Assembly (NCBI RefSeq): GCF_001039475.1
Contig: NZ_LELK01000004.1
Coordinates: forward strand, 93,827-157,826
Direction of reading: 5' to 3'
Source of the DNA: Guptibacillus hwajinpoensis
Lineage (GTDB): Bacteria > Bacillota > Bacilli > Bacillales > Guptibacillaceae
DNA: 64,000 bases
Shown here: positions 1 to 8,554 of the stretch, piece after piece
How the letters are laid out: every line of letters begins with the position of its first letter
Position numbering within the stretch: the stretch's first letter is position 1
Translations under genes and position numbers: made by a program
Notes under the pieces: model-generated
Databases searched by the model: none
What the model saw: only the letters and a program-made list of their open reading frames with translations
What the model was told of the DNA's origin: nothing

Positions 1-88
1 AGCAACAATGTAAAAGAGCCTTTCTAAAAGATTGTTGTTTTTTGAGCGGAAATAAACTCGATATAGCAAAAATGTCTATGAACAGCTT
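1..88. repeat. Core-less relic of GC-rich repeat family 1 (copy J)
   Basis: Bases 1-20 match the right terminal arm of the family (AGCAACAATG...AAGAGCC). Bases 15-37 match the left arm (TTTCTAAAAGATTGTTG). The block GAGCGGAAATAAAC...ATATAGCAAAAATG at about 43-73 matches the inner right flank of the copies at 30953 and 38818. The GC-rich core is absent, so this looks like a deletion derivative. The window edge cuts it, so its true left end is unknown. Confidence 0.55.
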
Positions 89-160
89 TATTCAAAGACT
101 TTGTTAGCTCATATTGTTCATTACAATAACCAATTCAATAACACTCATGGAGGCTTCTAT

Positions 161-1492
161 ATGTATGATATAGCCATTATTGGCGCTGGAGTAAGTGGGA
201 TTTTCCTCGCTTACAAACTAACGCTTCAGCATCCGGAATACAAAATTATTATGATAGATAAAGGAAAAAAGCTTTCGGAAAGAACGTGTGGAGCTGAGTC
301 CAAAAGTAGCTGCACGTGTGAGGTTTGTGATCAATACATAGGCTTTGGCGGACTTGGTAAATCGGAAGGTAAATTTAATTACACGAATGATTTTGGTGGA
401 AGTCTTGGAAGGAAGATAGGCAATCAGAAAGCTGAGAACCTCATGTCTCAGGTGGATGATGTGATTTGCTCGTTTGGGGGTAGTACTGCAGAGCTTTACC
501 ATACTCATAGCCCGATCTTACAACAACGAACAAAAGGGCACGGATTAGATGTCTTATCAACTTCTGTAAGACATCTTGGGACAGCACTCGCTACAACCGT
601 TTTACAGAACGTATATGACTATCTTTTAAACCGAATTGAAATGTGGTTTGAAACGGATGTTTCCTCTATTAGTAAGAACGAATCCTTTATTCTCGATACA
701 AACCACGGAACGGTTAAAACGAAAAAAGTTGTGATTTCTACTGGTAATAGCGGCGGCGAATGGTTGCATAGTCAGTGTAATCAATTAGGACTCAAACCAG
801 GTCCTTCGCGCGTTGATTTGGGTTTACGAGTTGAAATGCGTGGAAATCAGCTTGATCAGATTCTGCAAGAAGCATTTGAGACAAAGCTCCATATCGAAGG
901 GGAAGGTTATGAAGGAACGACCTACTGCATGAATCCAAATGGAAGGATTATTCGAAAGTATCAGCGTGGTTTAGTTATGGCGGATGGCCAGAATAAACGT
1001 GAAGAAGACTCACCAGGGAGTAATTTGAATTTCACATTATTTGTTCCTTCGTTCTTTGCTACGAAGAAAGAAGCCGATCAATTTGCTGAGAAAGTGATTG
1101 GTGACATTAATCAGCAAAGGGGACGGATCGTAGTTCAGCGCCTTCAGGACTTAAGAAATGGAAGACACACGAACGATTCCAGCATTGCCGAAAATCCAAT
1201 CCAATCCTCTTTAGAAGCTGAAGGCGGGAATTTAGTAGATGAAGTACCTGAGAAATTTGTGAAAGCTCTTCTTGAATTTCTAGATGCGCTTCAAAATGTG
1301 CTGGGGGAGTCGATCGATGACGATACGTTAGTATATGGAATGGATGGGAAATTCTACGAACCTAAAATCAAAACGAGTGAGCAATTCGAAACGGAAGTGC
1401 CAGGATTATATTTAATTGGGGATTGTTCTGGAGAAACTCATTCGTTATCTCAAGCTGCTGCGAGCGGGCTATACGTGGGAGAGAGCATATGA
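161..1492 (+). CDS. FAD-dependent oxidoreductase (COG2509-like), 443 aa
   Basis: Predicted cytoplasmic flavoprotein. The N-terminus has a Rossmann FAD-binding motif, DIAIIGAGVSG, at residues 3-13. A Cys-rich stretch follows (CGAESKSSCTCEVCDQ) and then the glycine-rich FGGLGKSEGKF. The C-terminus has a second flavin-contact motif, LYLIGDCSGETHSLSQAA. This arrangement fits the uncharacterised FAD-dependent dehydrogenases of COG2509; the substrate is unknown. The start at 161 is chosen over an upstream in-frame start at 101 because GGAGG lies at 149-153, 7 nt before the ATG, and the Rossmann strand begins right after it. The stop codon lies inside a direct repeat that flanks repeat copy A. Confidence 0.8.
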   Translation: MYDIAIIGAGVSGIFLAYKLTLQHPEYKIIMIDKGKKLSERTCGAESKSSCTCEVCDQYIGFGGLGKSEGKFNYTNDFGGSLGRKIGNQKAENLMSQVDDVICSFGGSTAELYHTHSPILQQRTKGHGLDVLSTSVRHLGTALATTVLQNVYDYLLNRIEMWFETDVSSISKNESFILDTNHGTVKTKKVVISTGNSGGEWLHSQCNQLGLKPGPSRVDLGLRVEMRGNQLDQILQEAFETKLHIEGEGYEGTTYCMNPNGRIIRKYQRGLVMADGQNKREEDSPGSNLNFTLFVPSFFATKKEADQFAEKVIGDINQQRGRIVVQRLQDLRNGRHTNDSSIAENPIQSSLEAEGGNLVDEVPEKFVKALLEFLDALQNVLGESIDDDTLVYGMDGKFYEPKIKTSEQFETEVPGLYLIGDCSGETHSLSQAAASGLYVGESI

Positions 1493-1495
1493 AAA

Positions 1496-1720
1496 GACTC
1501 TTTTCGTATACATTGTTGCTAGTTGAGTGGGTGAATTTCCGCTCCAGGATGCTCGCTTTCCGCGGGGCGGGCGGTGAGCCTCCTCGGCACGCTTGGGCGT
1601 ACCTGCGGGGTCTCACCTGTCCCGCTAATCCCGCAGGAGTCGAGCACCCTTCCGCTCCAATCAATAAGTGTGGTTTTTTCAACATCTGTATCAACAGCAA
1701 CAATCTTTTAGAAAAGAGTC
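1496..1720. repeat. GC-rich repeat family 1, full-length copy A
   Basis: About 225 bp bounded by inverted arms: GACTCTTTTCGTATACATTG on the left and the complement of GACTCTTTTCTAAAAGATTG on the right. The core holds CCGCTCCAGGATGCTCGC, CCGCGGGGCGGGCGGTGAG, TCACCTGTCCCGCTAATCC and CGAGCACCCTTCCGCTCC, so most of the element can fold into one long imperfect hairpin. AGAGCATATGAAAA lies directly at the left edge (1482-1495) and again 8 nt past the right arm (1729-1742). Open frames inside it are judged spurious. Confidence 0.8.
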
Positions 1721-1742
1721 TTTAGAAAAGAGCATATGAAAA

Positions 1743-1770
1743 AAAGATCGGCTCATGGCCGATCTTTCGT
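1743..1770. terminator. Convergent intrinsic terminator
   Basis: AAAGATCGGC and GCCGATCTTT form a 10-bp stem (1743-1752 / 1758-1767). The T-run is strong on the minus strand, so it mainly ends the efflux gene. It may also serve the upstream FAD gene, from which copy A separates it. Confidence 0.8.
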
Positions 1771-1779
1771 TTGAAACCC

Positions 1780-3183
1780 TTATGAAACAGGGGACTCAGA
1801 TAATGACTTTTCCCTTTTGGAAAGAAACTTTAGTGTGAAAATGACCAACGCAATAATCGCTATGAGAGATAATCCGAGATAGAGGTTACTATATATAAGA
1901 TTATCGTTTGTTCTCGACAAAGGGTTCATAACAAAGGAAACGTTTTTCATATCAAGAAGACGTCCAAAAATAGCTGAGCTAAATGCGCCTGCCATGAAGT
2001 TCAGTAAGTTAAAAATCCCCATTCCAACTCCGTTCTGATTATCTGGCAGGATCGTTGAAAGCAAGTCTGCCGTTGAACTTTGGATAAGTGGGAAGCCGAG
2101 ATAAGCTATTAATAGACAGGGTGCGATGACCCATGCGTTGTAGCCTGAGAAAGTTGAAATAAAGAATGTTCCACTCGCAATAAGAATAAGAGCGAGTTTA
2201 ACGACAACAGTAGCACCTTTTTGCTCGATAATCTTCCCGCCAAACTGACCAATTAAGCCAGCTGCCATTGCTCCGGGGAAGAGCACAAGTCCAATGTTTA
2301 ATGTAGATAATTCATTCAGATCTCGAAGCATAATTGGGATAACAAAGATTAGTCCAAACAATGCGGATGTTCCGAGAAAACTAGTCAGAACGGTAATTGT
2401 GTATTTGGTGTTCTTTAGGATAACTGGATCAATAAACGGCTGCTTAATGGTAAATGTTCTCCATAGGAAGAGAATAAAGAAGACGATAAAGCTTACAAGT
2501 AAATACCAACTCAACAGTGTAATATAAAACAGCAGTGAGGCAACGGAAATGGCCATGAGAGCCGCTCCGGGTAAATCGATAGAACCTTCACGTTTTTCTT
2601 CATCTGGAAGCCATTTTCGGAACAGTGGAATCGCGAGCGCTGTTGCTACTGAGAATAGAAAGAGGAAGCGCCAGTTCAATGTTCCGCCGACTACGCCACC
2701 AATAATTGGCCCTACACCAGATGCAAAGGCAACGGTTGAAGAAATCAATCCAAAAACCCGGCCTTTTTCTTTAGGAAGGAAACGAATTGGGACGATGAAA
2801 GCAAGTGCTGGAATGGTAGCTCCTCCAACTGCTTGGAGAATGCGGGCTGCTAGCAGCGTTGGATAGTTGGGTGATAGGAACCCAATAAAAGCACCAAGCG
2901 AGAAAATACTAATTCCAATAGTGAATAGCGTCTTAATCGGATAGATATCAGCAAGCTTTCCGTACATTAACGAGCCGATGGCAAAGACTAAGATATATGA
3001 AGTTAACACCCAGCTTACTTCTGAAGGACTTAGGTTAAACGAGGCTGCGATATCGGGAATAGCTACATTAAACATTGTCCCATTCATAACTGCGAAGGCT
3101 AGAATTGTACAAACAAGGATAATAAGCCTCTTTTTGTCAGACGCGTCTAATGTTGCGTGTTCATGTTTATTTGGTGGAGTCAT
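1780..3183 (-). CDS. MFS efflux transporter, DHA2 (14-TMS) type, 467 aa
   Basis: Integral membrane proton-coupled drug exporter by family. The MFS motif A region reads LMYGKLADIYPIKTLFTIG. The antiporter motif C region reads SGVGPIIGGVVGG in TMS5, as in Tet(L)/Tet(K)/QacA-type 14-TMS pumps. Length and the central loop (LPDEEKREG) also fit DHA2. Resemblance to Tet(L) in the first 200 residues is clear by eye, but substrate cannot be assigned. The start is supported by GAAGGG before the ATG on the minus strand. A 7-bp inverted repeat with an 8-bp spacer lies in its leader (3201-3222), suggesting local repression; no TetR or MarR gene is adjacent. Confidence 0.85.
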   Translation of the reverse strand: MTPPNKHEHATLDASDKKRLIILVCTILAFAVMNGTMFNVAIPDIAASFNLSPSEVSWVLTSYILVFAIGSLMYGKLADIYPIKTLFTIGISIFSLGAFIGFLSPNYPTLLAARILQAVGGATIPALAFIVPIRFLPKEKGRVFGLISSTVAFASGVGPIIGGVVGGTLNWRFLFLFSVATALAIPLFRKWLPDEEKREGSIDLPGAALMAISVASLLFYITLLSWYLLVSFIVFFILFLWRTFTIKQPFIDPVILKNTKYTITVLTSFLGTSALFGLIFVIPIMLRDLNELSTLNIGLVLFPGAMAAGLIGQFGGKIIEQKGATVVVKLALILIASGTFFISTFSGYNAWVIAPCLLIAYLGFPLIQSSTADLLSTILPDNQNGVGMGIFNLLNFMAGAFSSAIFGRLLDMKNVSFVMNPLSRTNDNLIYSNLYLGLSLIAIIALVIFTLKFLSKREKSLSESPVS

Positions 3184-3200
3184 TGTTACCCTTCTTTCAA

Positions 3201-3222
3201 TTTATACTGCCGCCTGTATAAA
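3201..3222. promoter_or_regulatory. Palindrome in efflux leader, possible repressor operator
   Basis: TTTATAC-N8-GTATAAA is a perfect inverted repeat about 20 bp upstream of the efflux start codon. The spacing resembles TetR-family operators. An inner CCGCC/GGCGG pair could also form an RNA hairpin near the RBS. The regulator is not identified. Confidence 0.45.
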
Positions 3223-3421
3223 GGCGGAAGAGGTTATTTTTCTCTAGCGTCTCTTTATTTAGTAACACGAAATAATGCATAGACCTATTTATCATAGAGG
3301 CTAACAAAAGTAATGTAAAATAAGTTGCTTTGAAAGGATGCCTCTTATTTCCAGTTATAGACAACCGTGTGCTTTTCGATTATGATGAGGTGGGAGAAAC
3401 TGCTTAAGTGGAGGAACGGCT

Positions 3422-4411
3422 ATGCCAACTATTAAAGATGTTGCGAAGCGCGCAGGCGTTTCACGAACAACAGTATCACGAGTACTTAATGACAACGGTT
3501 ATGTTAGTCATGAGGCGAGAACGCGTGTCGTCGAAGCGGTTAAAGAGATGGGGTATATTCCTAGTGCTCATGCCAAAACGATGCGAACGAAGCGATCGGG
3601 CGTTATCGGTGTTATTCTACCAAGAATTAGCACTGAAACAGCTAGTAGAGTTGTAAATGGAATTGAAGAGGAATTGGCAGCTAACGGCTATCAAATTCTT
3701 CTAACAAATACTCAATTGAAACCTGAGAAGGAAATTCAAAATATTAAACTATTGAAAAGTCGTCAGGTAGACGGCATTATTTTACTTGCTACAAATCGAA
3801 ACCAGGATTTGCTTGAAACAATTGCTGATCTATCAATCCCTTTTGTAGCACTTGGCCAAGAACTTACGGGTGTCACATCTGTTGTTTATGATGATTATCA
3901 TTCAGCGTTTGACGTAACGGAGTCTTTCATTTCGGAGGGACATCAACAGATAGGGTTTATCGGGGTACCTGAAACCGATCATGCCGTTGGATTCCTTCGT
4001 AAGCAAGGATATCTAGATGCAATGGCAAAGCACAATCTTCCTGTTAAAGAAGAGTGGATTCAGGATGGGAATTTCAGTTTTGAATCAGGGTATCAAGCAG
4101 CGAAGCAGTTAATGGAACAAGCACAGGTCAAGCCGACAGCTGTTTTTGCTGTAACTGATCGAATGGCTATTGGTGCATTAGGTTATCTAAAAGAAAACCA
4201 AATTAACGTTCCTAGTGAGGTAGCCTTGTTTGGTATAGGAGCATCTGATTTGTCAAAGCATGTAACACCACCGCTATCCACCGTTGACTATTTCAATGAA
4301 GATGCAGGCCAAAAAACAGCTCAACTTATTTTGGAACAGTTAACAGGAAAAATAATAGAAAAAGAAAAAATCAAACTTAACTATAGACTTATAAAAAGAG
4401 ATAGTGTATAG
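3422..4411 (+). CDS. LacI-family repressor of the sucrose operon (ScrR-like), 329 aa
   Basis: Cytoplasmic DNA-binding repressor. Residues 2-24 form the LacI helix-turn-helix and the hinge follows (IKDVAKRAGVSRTTVSRVLN). Residues 60-320 are the periplasmic-binding-protein-like effector domain (GVIGVILPRISTETASRVV; VFAVTDRMAIGALGYL). It lies just upstream of sucrose PTS and hydrolase genes on the same strand, so regulation of sucrose uptake is inferred. The RBS GTGGAGG sits at 3408-3414. Two operator-like palindromes with a central CG, typical of LacI-family sites, lie between it and the PTS gene. Confidence 0.88.
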   Translation: MPTIKDVAKRAGVSRTTVSRVLNDNGYVSHEARTRVVEAVKEMGYIPSAHAKTMRTKRSGVIGVILPRISTETASRVVNGIEEELAANGYQILLTNTQLKPEKEIQNIKLLKSRQVDGIILLATNRNQDLLETIADLSIPFVALGQELTGVTSVVYDDYHSAFDVTESFISEGHQQIGFIGVPETDHAVGFLRKQGYLDAMAKHNLPVKEEWIQDGNFSFESGYQAAKQLMEQAQVKPTAVFAVTDRMAIGALGYLKENQINVPSEVALFGIGASDLSKHVTPPLSTVDYFNEDAGQKTAQLILEQLTGKIIEKEKIKLNYRLIKRDSV

Positions 4412-4448
4412 TAGCTTCTGAAAGCGATATCACTTCTTTTTTACACGA

Positions 4449-4466
4449 TGTGGAATCGTTCACACA
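4449..4466. promoter_or_regulatory. LacI-type operator-like site 1
   Basis: TGTGGAATCGTTCACACA is an imperfect palindrome sharing TGTGGAATCG with the site at 4546-4563. It lies between the repressor gene and the PTS gene. A further TAAACGTTTTA at 4473-4483 has the AAACGTTT core seen in many LacI-family operators. Confidence 0.5.
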
Positions 4467-4513
4467 AAATAGTAAACGTTTTAATCGTCAAAACAGGGAA
4501 TAGATTTCAGGAA

Positions 4514-4528
4514 ATGTAAACGCTCGCA
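4514..4528 (+). promoter_or_regulatory. Catabolite-responsive element (cre), CcpA site
   Basis: ATGTAAACGCTCGCA matches every position of the published consensus WTGNAANCGNWNNCW. It lies 66 bp before the sucrose PTS start, so carbon catabolite repression of the operon by CcpA is a reasonable inference. Confidence 0.75.
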
Positions 4529-4545
4529 TTCATTCTTTTAAGTAA

Positions 4546-4563
4546 TGTGGAATCGATACCACA
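4546..4563. promoter_or_regulatory. LacI-type operator-like site 2
   Basis: TGTGGAATCGATACCACA is a nearly perfect palindrome centred on CG with one A/A mismatch. It ends 30 bp before the PTS start codon. Together with the copy at 4449 it could allow looping by the adjacent repressor. Confidence 0.6.
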
Positions 4564-4593
4564 CGAAGAAACATATCGGAGGGAGAAATCAAA

Positions 4594-5988
4594 ATGGCGA
4601 CAAATCGTGAAATTGCACAAGAAGTCATTGAAGCAATTGGTGGACAAGAGAATATTCAATCAGTTGCACACTGTGCAACAAGGCTTCGCATTATGGTTCA
4701 TGATAAAGAGAAGATCGATCAAGAAAGAGTAGAAGGAGTTGAGAAAGTAAAAGGTGCTTTCTATAACTCTGGTCAGTATCAAGTGATCTTTGGAACAGGG
4801 ACGGTTAACCGCATTTATGATGAGGTAACAGCACTAGGTGCAACAGGTTCAACGAAAGCAGATCAAAAAGAAGAGTCCGCTAAACAAGGCAATGCCTTCC
4901 AACGTGCGGTCCGTTCGTTTGGTGACGTATTTGTTCCAATTATACCGGCCTTAGTTGCAACTGGACTATTTATGGGGCTACGTGGTCTTGTTCTTCAAGA
5001 GCAGATCCTAGCGTTCTTCGGACTAACACCAGGAGATATCTCAGATAACTTCATTCTGTTTACACAAGTATTAACAGATACAGCGTTTATCTTTCTACCA
5101 GCACTTGTAGCGTGGTCAACATTCCGAGTATTCGGAGGAAATCCAACCATAGGGTTAGTGCTCGGTTTAATGCTTGTTACCCCAGCACTTCCAAACGCAT
5201 GGGAAGTAGCTGCAGGAAATGCAGAGCCGCTTAAATTTCTAGGATTTATACCGGTTGTTGGGTATCAGGGCTCCGTTATTCCAGCCTTCGTCGCAGGTTT
5301 CTTAGGTGCCAAGCTTGAGAAGCGGATTCGTAAAATGGTTCCAGAGTCGCTCGATCTGATTCTTACTCCATTTCTAGTACTGCTTATTATGATTACACTG
5401 TCTCTATTTGCAATCGGACCAATTTTCCATACGGTTGAAGAGTATATTATGGCAGGAACAATCTACATTCTTGATCTTCCATTCGGCTTAAGTGGATTGA
5501 TTATCGGATTCTTCCACCAGATTATCGTTATTACTGGTGTACACCATATCTTCAATTTCCTTGAGATTCAGTTATTTGAAAACCTAGGTTTCAACCCGTT
5601 TAACCCGATCATCTCTGCTGCAATCGCTGCACAGGGTGGAGCTGCACTTGCTGTAGGTCTCAAAACGAAGTCGAAAAAGCTAAAGGCACTTGCGCTTCCG
5701 TCATCACTTTCTGCATTCCTTGGAATTACAGAGCCAGCGATCTTTGGTGTTAACCTTCGCTACATGAAGCCATTTGTTATGGGACTTATCGGTGGCGCGG
5801 TTGGTGGATTCCTTGCCTCTTTATTCAAATTGAAAGCAACGGGTCTTGCTGTAACGGTTATACCAGGAACACTTCTATTCTTAAATAGCCAGATTTTCTT
5901 GTACCTTCTCGTAAATATCATCTCAATTGGTATCGCGTTTGGTTTAACATGGGCGTTCGGTTACAAAGACGGCATGCTTGATAAATAG
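4594..5988 (+). CDS. sacP: Sucrose-specific PTS permease, EIIBC (SacP/ScrA-like), 464 aa
   Basis: Membrane permease that imports and phosphorylates sucrose to sucrose-6-phosphate. The N-terminal EIIB domain (about 1-85) carries the phosphorylated Cys27 in VAHCATRLR. Residues 105-460 are the EIIC transmembrane domain, with FLGITEPAIFGVNLRY, a Glc/sucrose-family EIIC motif. There is no EIIA domain, as in B. subtilis SacP, which borrows one. RBS GGAGGG is followed by a good spacer. It sits between the LacI-type regulator and the sucrose-6-P hydrolase. A GC-rich hairpin at 5997-6026 separates it from the hydrolase and may attenuate or stabilise the message. Confidence 0.9.
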   Translation: MATNREIAQEVIEAIGGQENIQSVAHCATRLRIMVHDKEKIDQERVEGVEKVKGAFYNSGQYQVIFGTGTVNRIYDEVTALGATGSTKADQKEESAKQGNAFQRAVRSFGDVFVPIIPALVATGLFMGLRGLVLQEQILAFFGLTPGDISDNFILFTQVLTDTAFIFLPALVAWSTFRVFGGNPTIGLVLGLMLVTPALPNAWEVAAGNAEPLKFLGFIPVVGYQGSVIPAFVAGFLGAKLEKRIRKMVPESLDLILTPFLVLLIMITLSLFAIGPIFHTVEEYIMAGTIYILDLPFGLSGLIIGFFHQIIVITGVHHIFNFLEIQLFENLGFNPFNPIISAAIAAQGGAALAVGLKTKSKKLKALALPSSLSAFLGITEPAIFGVNLRYMKPFVMGLIGGAVGGFLASLFKLKATGLAVTVIPGTLLFLNSQIFLYLLVNIISIGIAFGLTWAFGYKDGMLDK

Positions 5989-5996
5989 AAATAAAC

Positions 5997-6026
5997 AAAG
6001 GGGGCCTCATCGAGCGGGCCCCTTTT
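5997..6026 (+). terminator. Intra-operon hairpin with T-tract
   Basis: GGGGCC (6001-6006) pairs with GGCCCC (6017-6022), followed by TTTT. It lies between the PTS and hydrolase genes, 25 bp before the next start. It could be a partial terminator or an mRNA stability element. Confidence 0.5.
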
Positions 6027-6051
6027 CAAAATAGAGAGGAAAAGGGTGAGA

Positions 6052-7494
6052 ATGATGCTTGAGCGAAATGAGGAATTAAAAGAATTAGCGATAAAAGAAA
6101 TGGAAGCACACCGTGAGACCGTGGAGGGTGATCATTACCGTTCTCGTTATCACCTTATGCCACCTGTAGGTCTATTAAATGATCCAAATGGATTCATTCA
6201 GTGGAAAGGTGTCTATCATGTATTCTTCCAGTGGATGCCATTCAGTACTGAACACGGCGCCAAATTCTGGGGTCACTATACGTCAACTGACTTAGTTCAT
6301 TGGGAGCTCGCTCCTACCGCATTAACTCCAGGAGATTGGTACGATAAGAACGGCTGTTATTCTGGTAGTGCGATTAGCCATGAAGATAAAATGCTCCTTT
6401 TCTACACAGGTAATGTGAAAGATGAGGCGGGCAATCGTGAAACGTATCAGTGTCTTGCGGAGTCAACGGATGGCATTCATTTCGACAAGAAAGGCGTTAT
6501 ACTTGATCTACCTGAAGGATATACGGCACATTTTCGAGATCCGAAAGTATGGCAGCATTTAGATAAATGGTATATGGTAATCGGAACGCAGAATCTTGCT
6601 GAAGAAGGTAGAGTTGTCCTTCTTGAATCGAGTGATCTAAAGAACTGGGAACTAAAAGGGGATGTAACTGCCTCAGGTCATCAAGAAGTAGGATCGTTCG
6701 GTTATATGTGGGAGTGCCCTGATTTATTTGAATTAGATGGGACAGACGTTCTACTCTTTTCTCCGCAAGGACTTGAGCCTGAGGGTGACTTGTATCAGAA
6801 TGTTTACCAAACCGGCTACCTAACGGGTCAGCTTGATTATAAAGAAGGCAAGTTATCTCACGGTTCGTTTAGGGAACTTGATCGTGGATTTGAATTCTAT
6901 GCTCCTCAAACGACGCTTGATGAAAATGGACGACGCTTGTTAATCGGCTGGATGGGCGTGCCTGAGCAGGGAGAAGACCATCATCCAACAAGAGAGCACA
7001 AGTGGATTCATATGTTAACCATTCCACGTGAGTTGCACTATGTGAATGACAAGCTAATTCAACGCCCTGTGCCAGAATTACAAGCATTGCGTCATGAAAG
7101 AGTAGAGAAAACGGCGAGTCTTTCAAATGAAAAAATAGAATGGACAGAAATGAACGGTACTGTTTATGAATTACTTTTACACCTTAAAAAAATAGATGGA
7201 TCTTTCTCTATTCATTTCCGAAATCATGCCTCGATGATTTTTGATTCAGAAGAACAGAAACTCACATTTAAGCGAGTGAGCTTTATTGATGGCAAAGAGG
7301 AATCTCGTAGTTGTTCAATTGCAGAAGTAAGGGAGCTTCGATTCTATGTAGATGCATCCTCAATCGAAGTGTTTGTAAATGGTGGAGAAGAAGTCTTCAC
7401 GTCAAGAATTTTCCCAAGTGAAAATGAGGAGAGTCTTGTTTTCAAGGCAGTTGGTGAAGTTCAATTCGAAGCAATCAAATGGAACCTCCATTAA
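6052..7494 (+). CDS. sacA: Sucrose-6-phosphate hydrolase, GH32, 480 aa
   Basis: Cytoplasmic beta-fructofuranosidase that cleaves sucrose-6-P into glucose-6-P and fructose. GH32 landmarks are all present: nucleophile motif LLNDPNGF (Asp44), transition-state motif FRDPKVW (162-164) and acid/base motif WECPDLF (Glu221). The five-bladed propeller is followed by a C-terminal beta-sandwich with SSIEVFVNGGEEVFTSR. Several starts are possible (GTG 6046, ATG 6052, ATG 6055). AAAAGG upstream gives the best spacing to 6052. It is the last gene of the sucrose cluster and ends at a bidirectional terminator. Confidence 0.93.
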   Translation: MMLERNEELKELAIKEMEAHRETVEGDHYRSRYHLMPPVGLLNDPNGFIQWKGVYHVFFQWMPFSTEHGAKFWGHYTSTDLVHWELAPTALTPGDWYDKNGCYSGSAISHEDKMLLFYTGNVKDEAGNRETYQCLAESTDGIHFDKKGVILDLPEGYTAHFRDPKVWQHLDKWYMVIGTQNLAEEGRVVLLESSDLKNWELKGDVTASGHQEVGSFGYMWECPDLFELDGTDVLLFSPQGLEPEGDLYQNVYQTGYLTGQLDYKEGKLSHGSFRELDRGFEFYAPQTTLDENGRRLLIGWMGVPEQGEDHHPTREHKWIHMLTIPRELHYVNDKLIQRPVPELQALRHERVEKTASLSNEKIEWTEMNGTVYELLLHLKKIDGSFSIHFRNHASMIFDSEEQKLTFKRVSFIDGKEESRSCSIAEVRELRFYVDASSIEVFVNGGEEVFTSRIFPSENEESLVFKAVGEVQFEAIKWNLH

Positions 7495-7507
7495 AATGTT
7501 ATATAGT

Positions 7508-7540
7508 AAATCCCCGGCATCCATTGCCGGGGATTTCATA
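7508..7540. terminator. Bidirectional terminator
   Basis: AAATCCCCGGCA and TGCCGGGGATTT form a 12-bp perfect stem with a 5-nt loop between the convergent sucrose hydrolase and SDR genes. Confidence 0.85.
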
Positions 7541-7541
7541 G

Positions 7542-8333
7542 TTAAATAGAGCGAATAATTCCGCCTTCTACACGCTGTGCAGAACCATTAATGGCTGATG
7601 ATAGTGGTGATGCAAGGAAAGTGACTGTGCTAGCAACTTCCTCAACTGTCGCAAAGCGTTGAATAAGAGAAGTAGGTTCGTTGTCTTTAAAGTAATCTTC
7701 CGTGAACTTCTCTAGATCTTTACCTTCTTCAGCTGCAGCACCTTTCATAAATGCTGCTACACCGTCAGTCCATGTAGGTCCTGGTAGAACAGAGTTTACT
7801 GTCACATTCGTTCCTTTTGTCATTTCAGCCAGTCCGCGTGACAAACTGATGAGCGAGCTTTTTGTTACTGAGTACGGAATCATCTGAGCAAGTGGTTTAA
7901 CTCCAGCTTCACTCGCGATGTTTAAGACGCGTCCTGTGTCACGAGCTAGCATTTCTGGTAGGAATTGACGTGAAAGGCGAACTGCACTAACAACATTTGT
8001 TTGGAAATACGTCATCCATTCCTCGTCCGTTACTTCTTCAAATGCTTTTACTTCAAACATGCCCATATTGTTAATGAGAATATCTAAATTTCCTAGGTTC
8101 TTAACTTCGTCGACAAGTTTCTCACTTTCATCAGCTTTCGAAAGGTCAGCAACAATACCATGAACTTTACCGAGAGAAGAAAGCTCTTCGACTAGATTGT
8201 TAACTCGTTCCTCAGTGCGTCCATTAACGATAACTTCTGCACCTTCTTTTAGTAGTGTTTCAGCAATTCCTTTACCAATTCCAGAAGTGGAACCAGTAAC
8301 AAGGGCTAATTTATTTGACAATTGTAAGTCCAT
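7542..8333 (-). CDS. Short-chain dehydrogenase/reductase, 263 aa
   Basis: NAD(P)-dependent oxidoreductase of the classical SDR family. The cofactor motif TGSTSGIG is at residues 13-20. The NNMG variant of the NNAG motif is near 88-91. The catalytic Ser141, Tyr154 and Lys158 are visible in NIASEAG and YSVTK. The insert after the active site (FMKGAAAEEGKDLEKFTEDYF) is longer than in FabG proteins, so it is probably not a core fatty-acid enzyme. The start at 8333 is preferred over 8378 because AAGGAG lies 9-10 nt upstream. Substrate is unknown. Confidence 0.85.
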   Translation of the reverse strand: MDLQLSNKLALVTGSTSGIGKGIAETLLKEGAEVIVNGRTEERVNNLVEELSSLGKVHGIVADLSKADESEKLVDEVKNLGNLDILINNMGMFEVKAFEEVTDEEWMTYFQTNVVSAVRLSRQFLPEMLARDTGRVLNIASEAGVKPLAQMIPYSVTKSSLISLSRGLAEMTKGTNVTVNSVLPGPTWTDGVAAFMKGAAAEEGKDLEKFTEDYFKDNEPTSLIQRFATVEEVASTVTFLASPLSSAINGSAQRVEGGIIRSI

Positions 8334-8538
8334 CAAAATCACTCCTTCGACATTTTTAGCACATTCAAACTGTAGCAAATAAAAGATTAGTATTACAATA
8401 AACCTGCCTTAATAATAGAAACGACTTAGAAGCAAACGCTTTTTTATCCATTAAGGTTAAAAGATTCCACAAATATGAACAATTTATGTATGAATTGTGT
8501 CGAAAAAGTGATAAAAACATGAGCAACTTTTGACACTT

Positions 8539-8554
8539 TGTGACATATGTCACA
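8539..8554. promoter_or_regulatory. Perfect CRP/FNR/Rex-type palindrome upstream of qox
   Basis: TGTGACATATGTCACA is a 16-bp perfect palindrome. It matches TGTGA-N6-TCACA, the consensus for CRP and Bacillus Fnr. Extended by one base (TTGTGA...TCACAT) it also resembles a Rex box. Its centre is about 39 bp upstream of the start point expected from the TACAAT box at 8573-8578, and it overlaps the -35 region. Which regulator binds is not decided by sequence. Confidence 0.6.

Noticed and set aside
101-160. Extended N-terminus of the FAD protein
   Set aside because: The ATG at 161 has an ideal RBS and starts the Rossmann strand; the extension lies in repeat-related DNA.
1368-1725. Open frames on both strands across repeat copy A (also in copies C, D, E, F and G), with residues such as GGSPPAPRKASILE
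   Set aside because: They follow the repeat, not codon usage; they lack RBS and recur in all frames of the element. They are repeat-derived artefacts.
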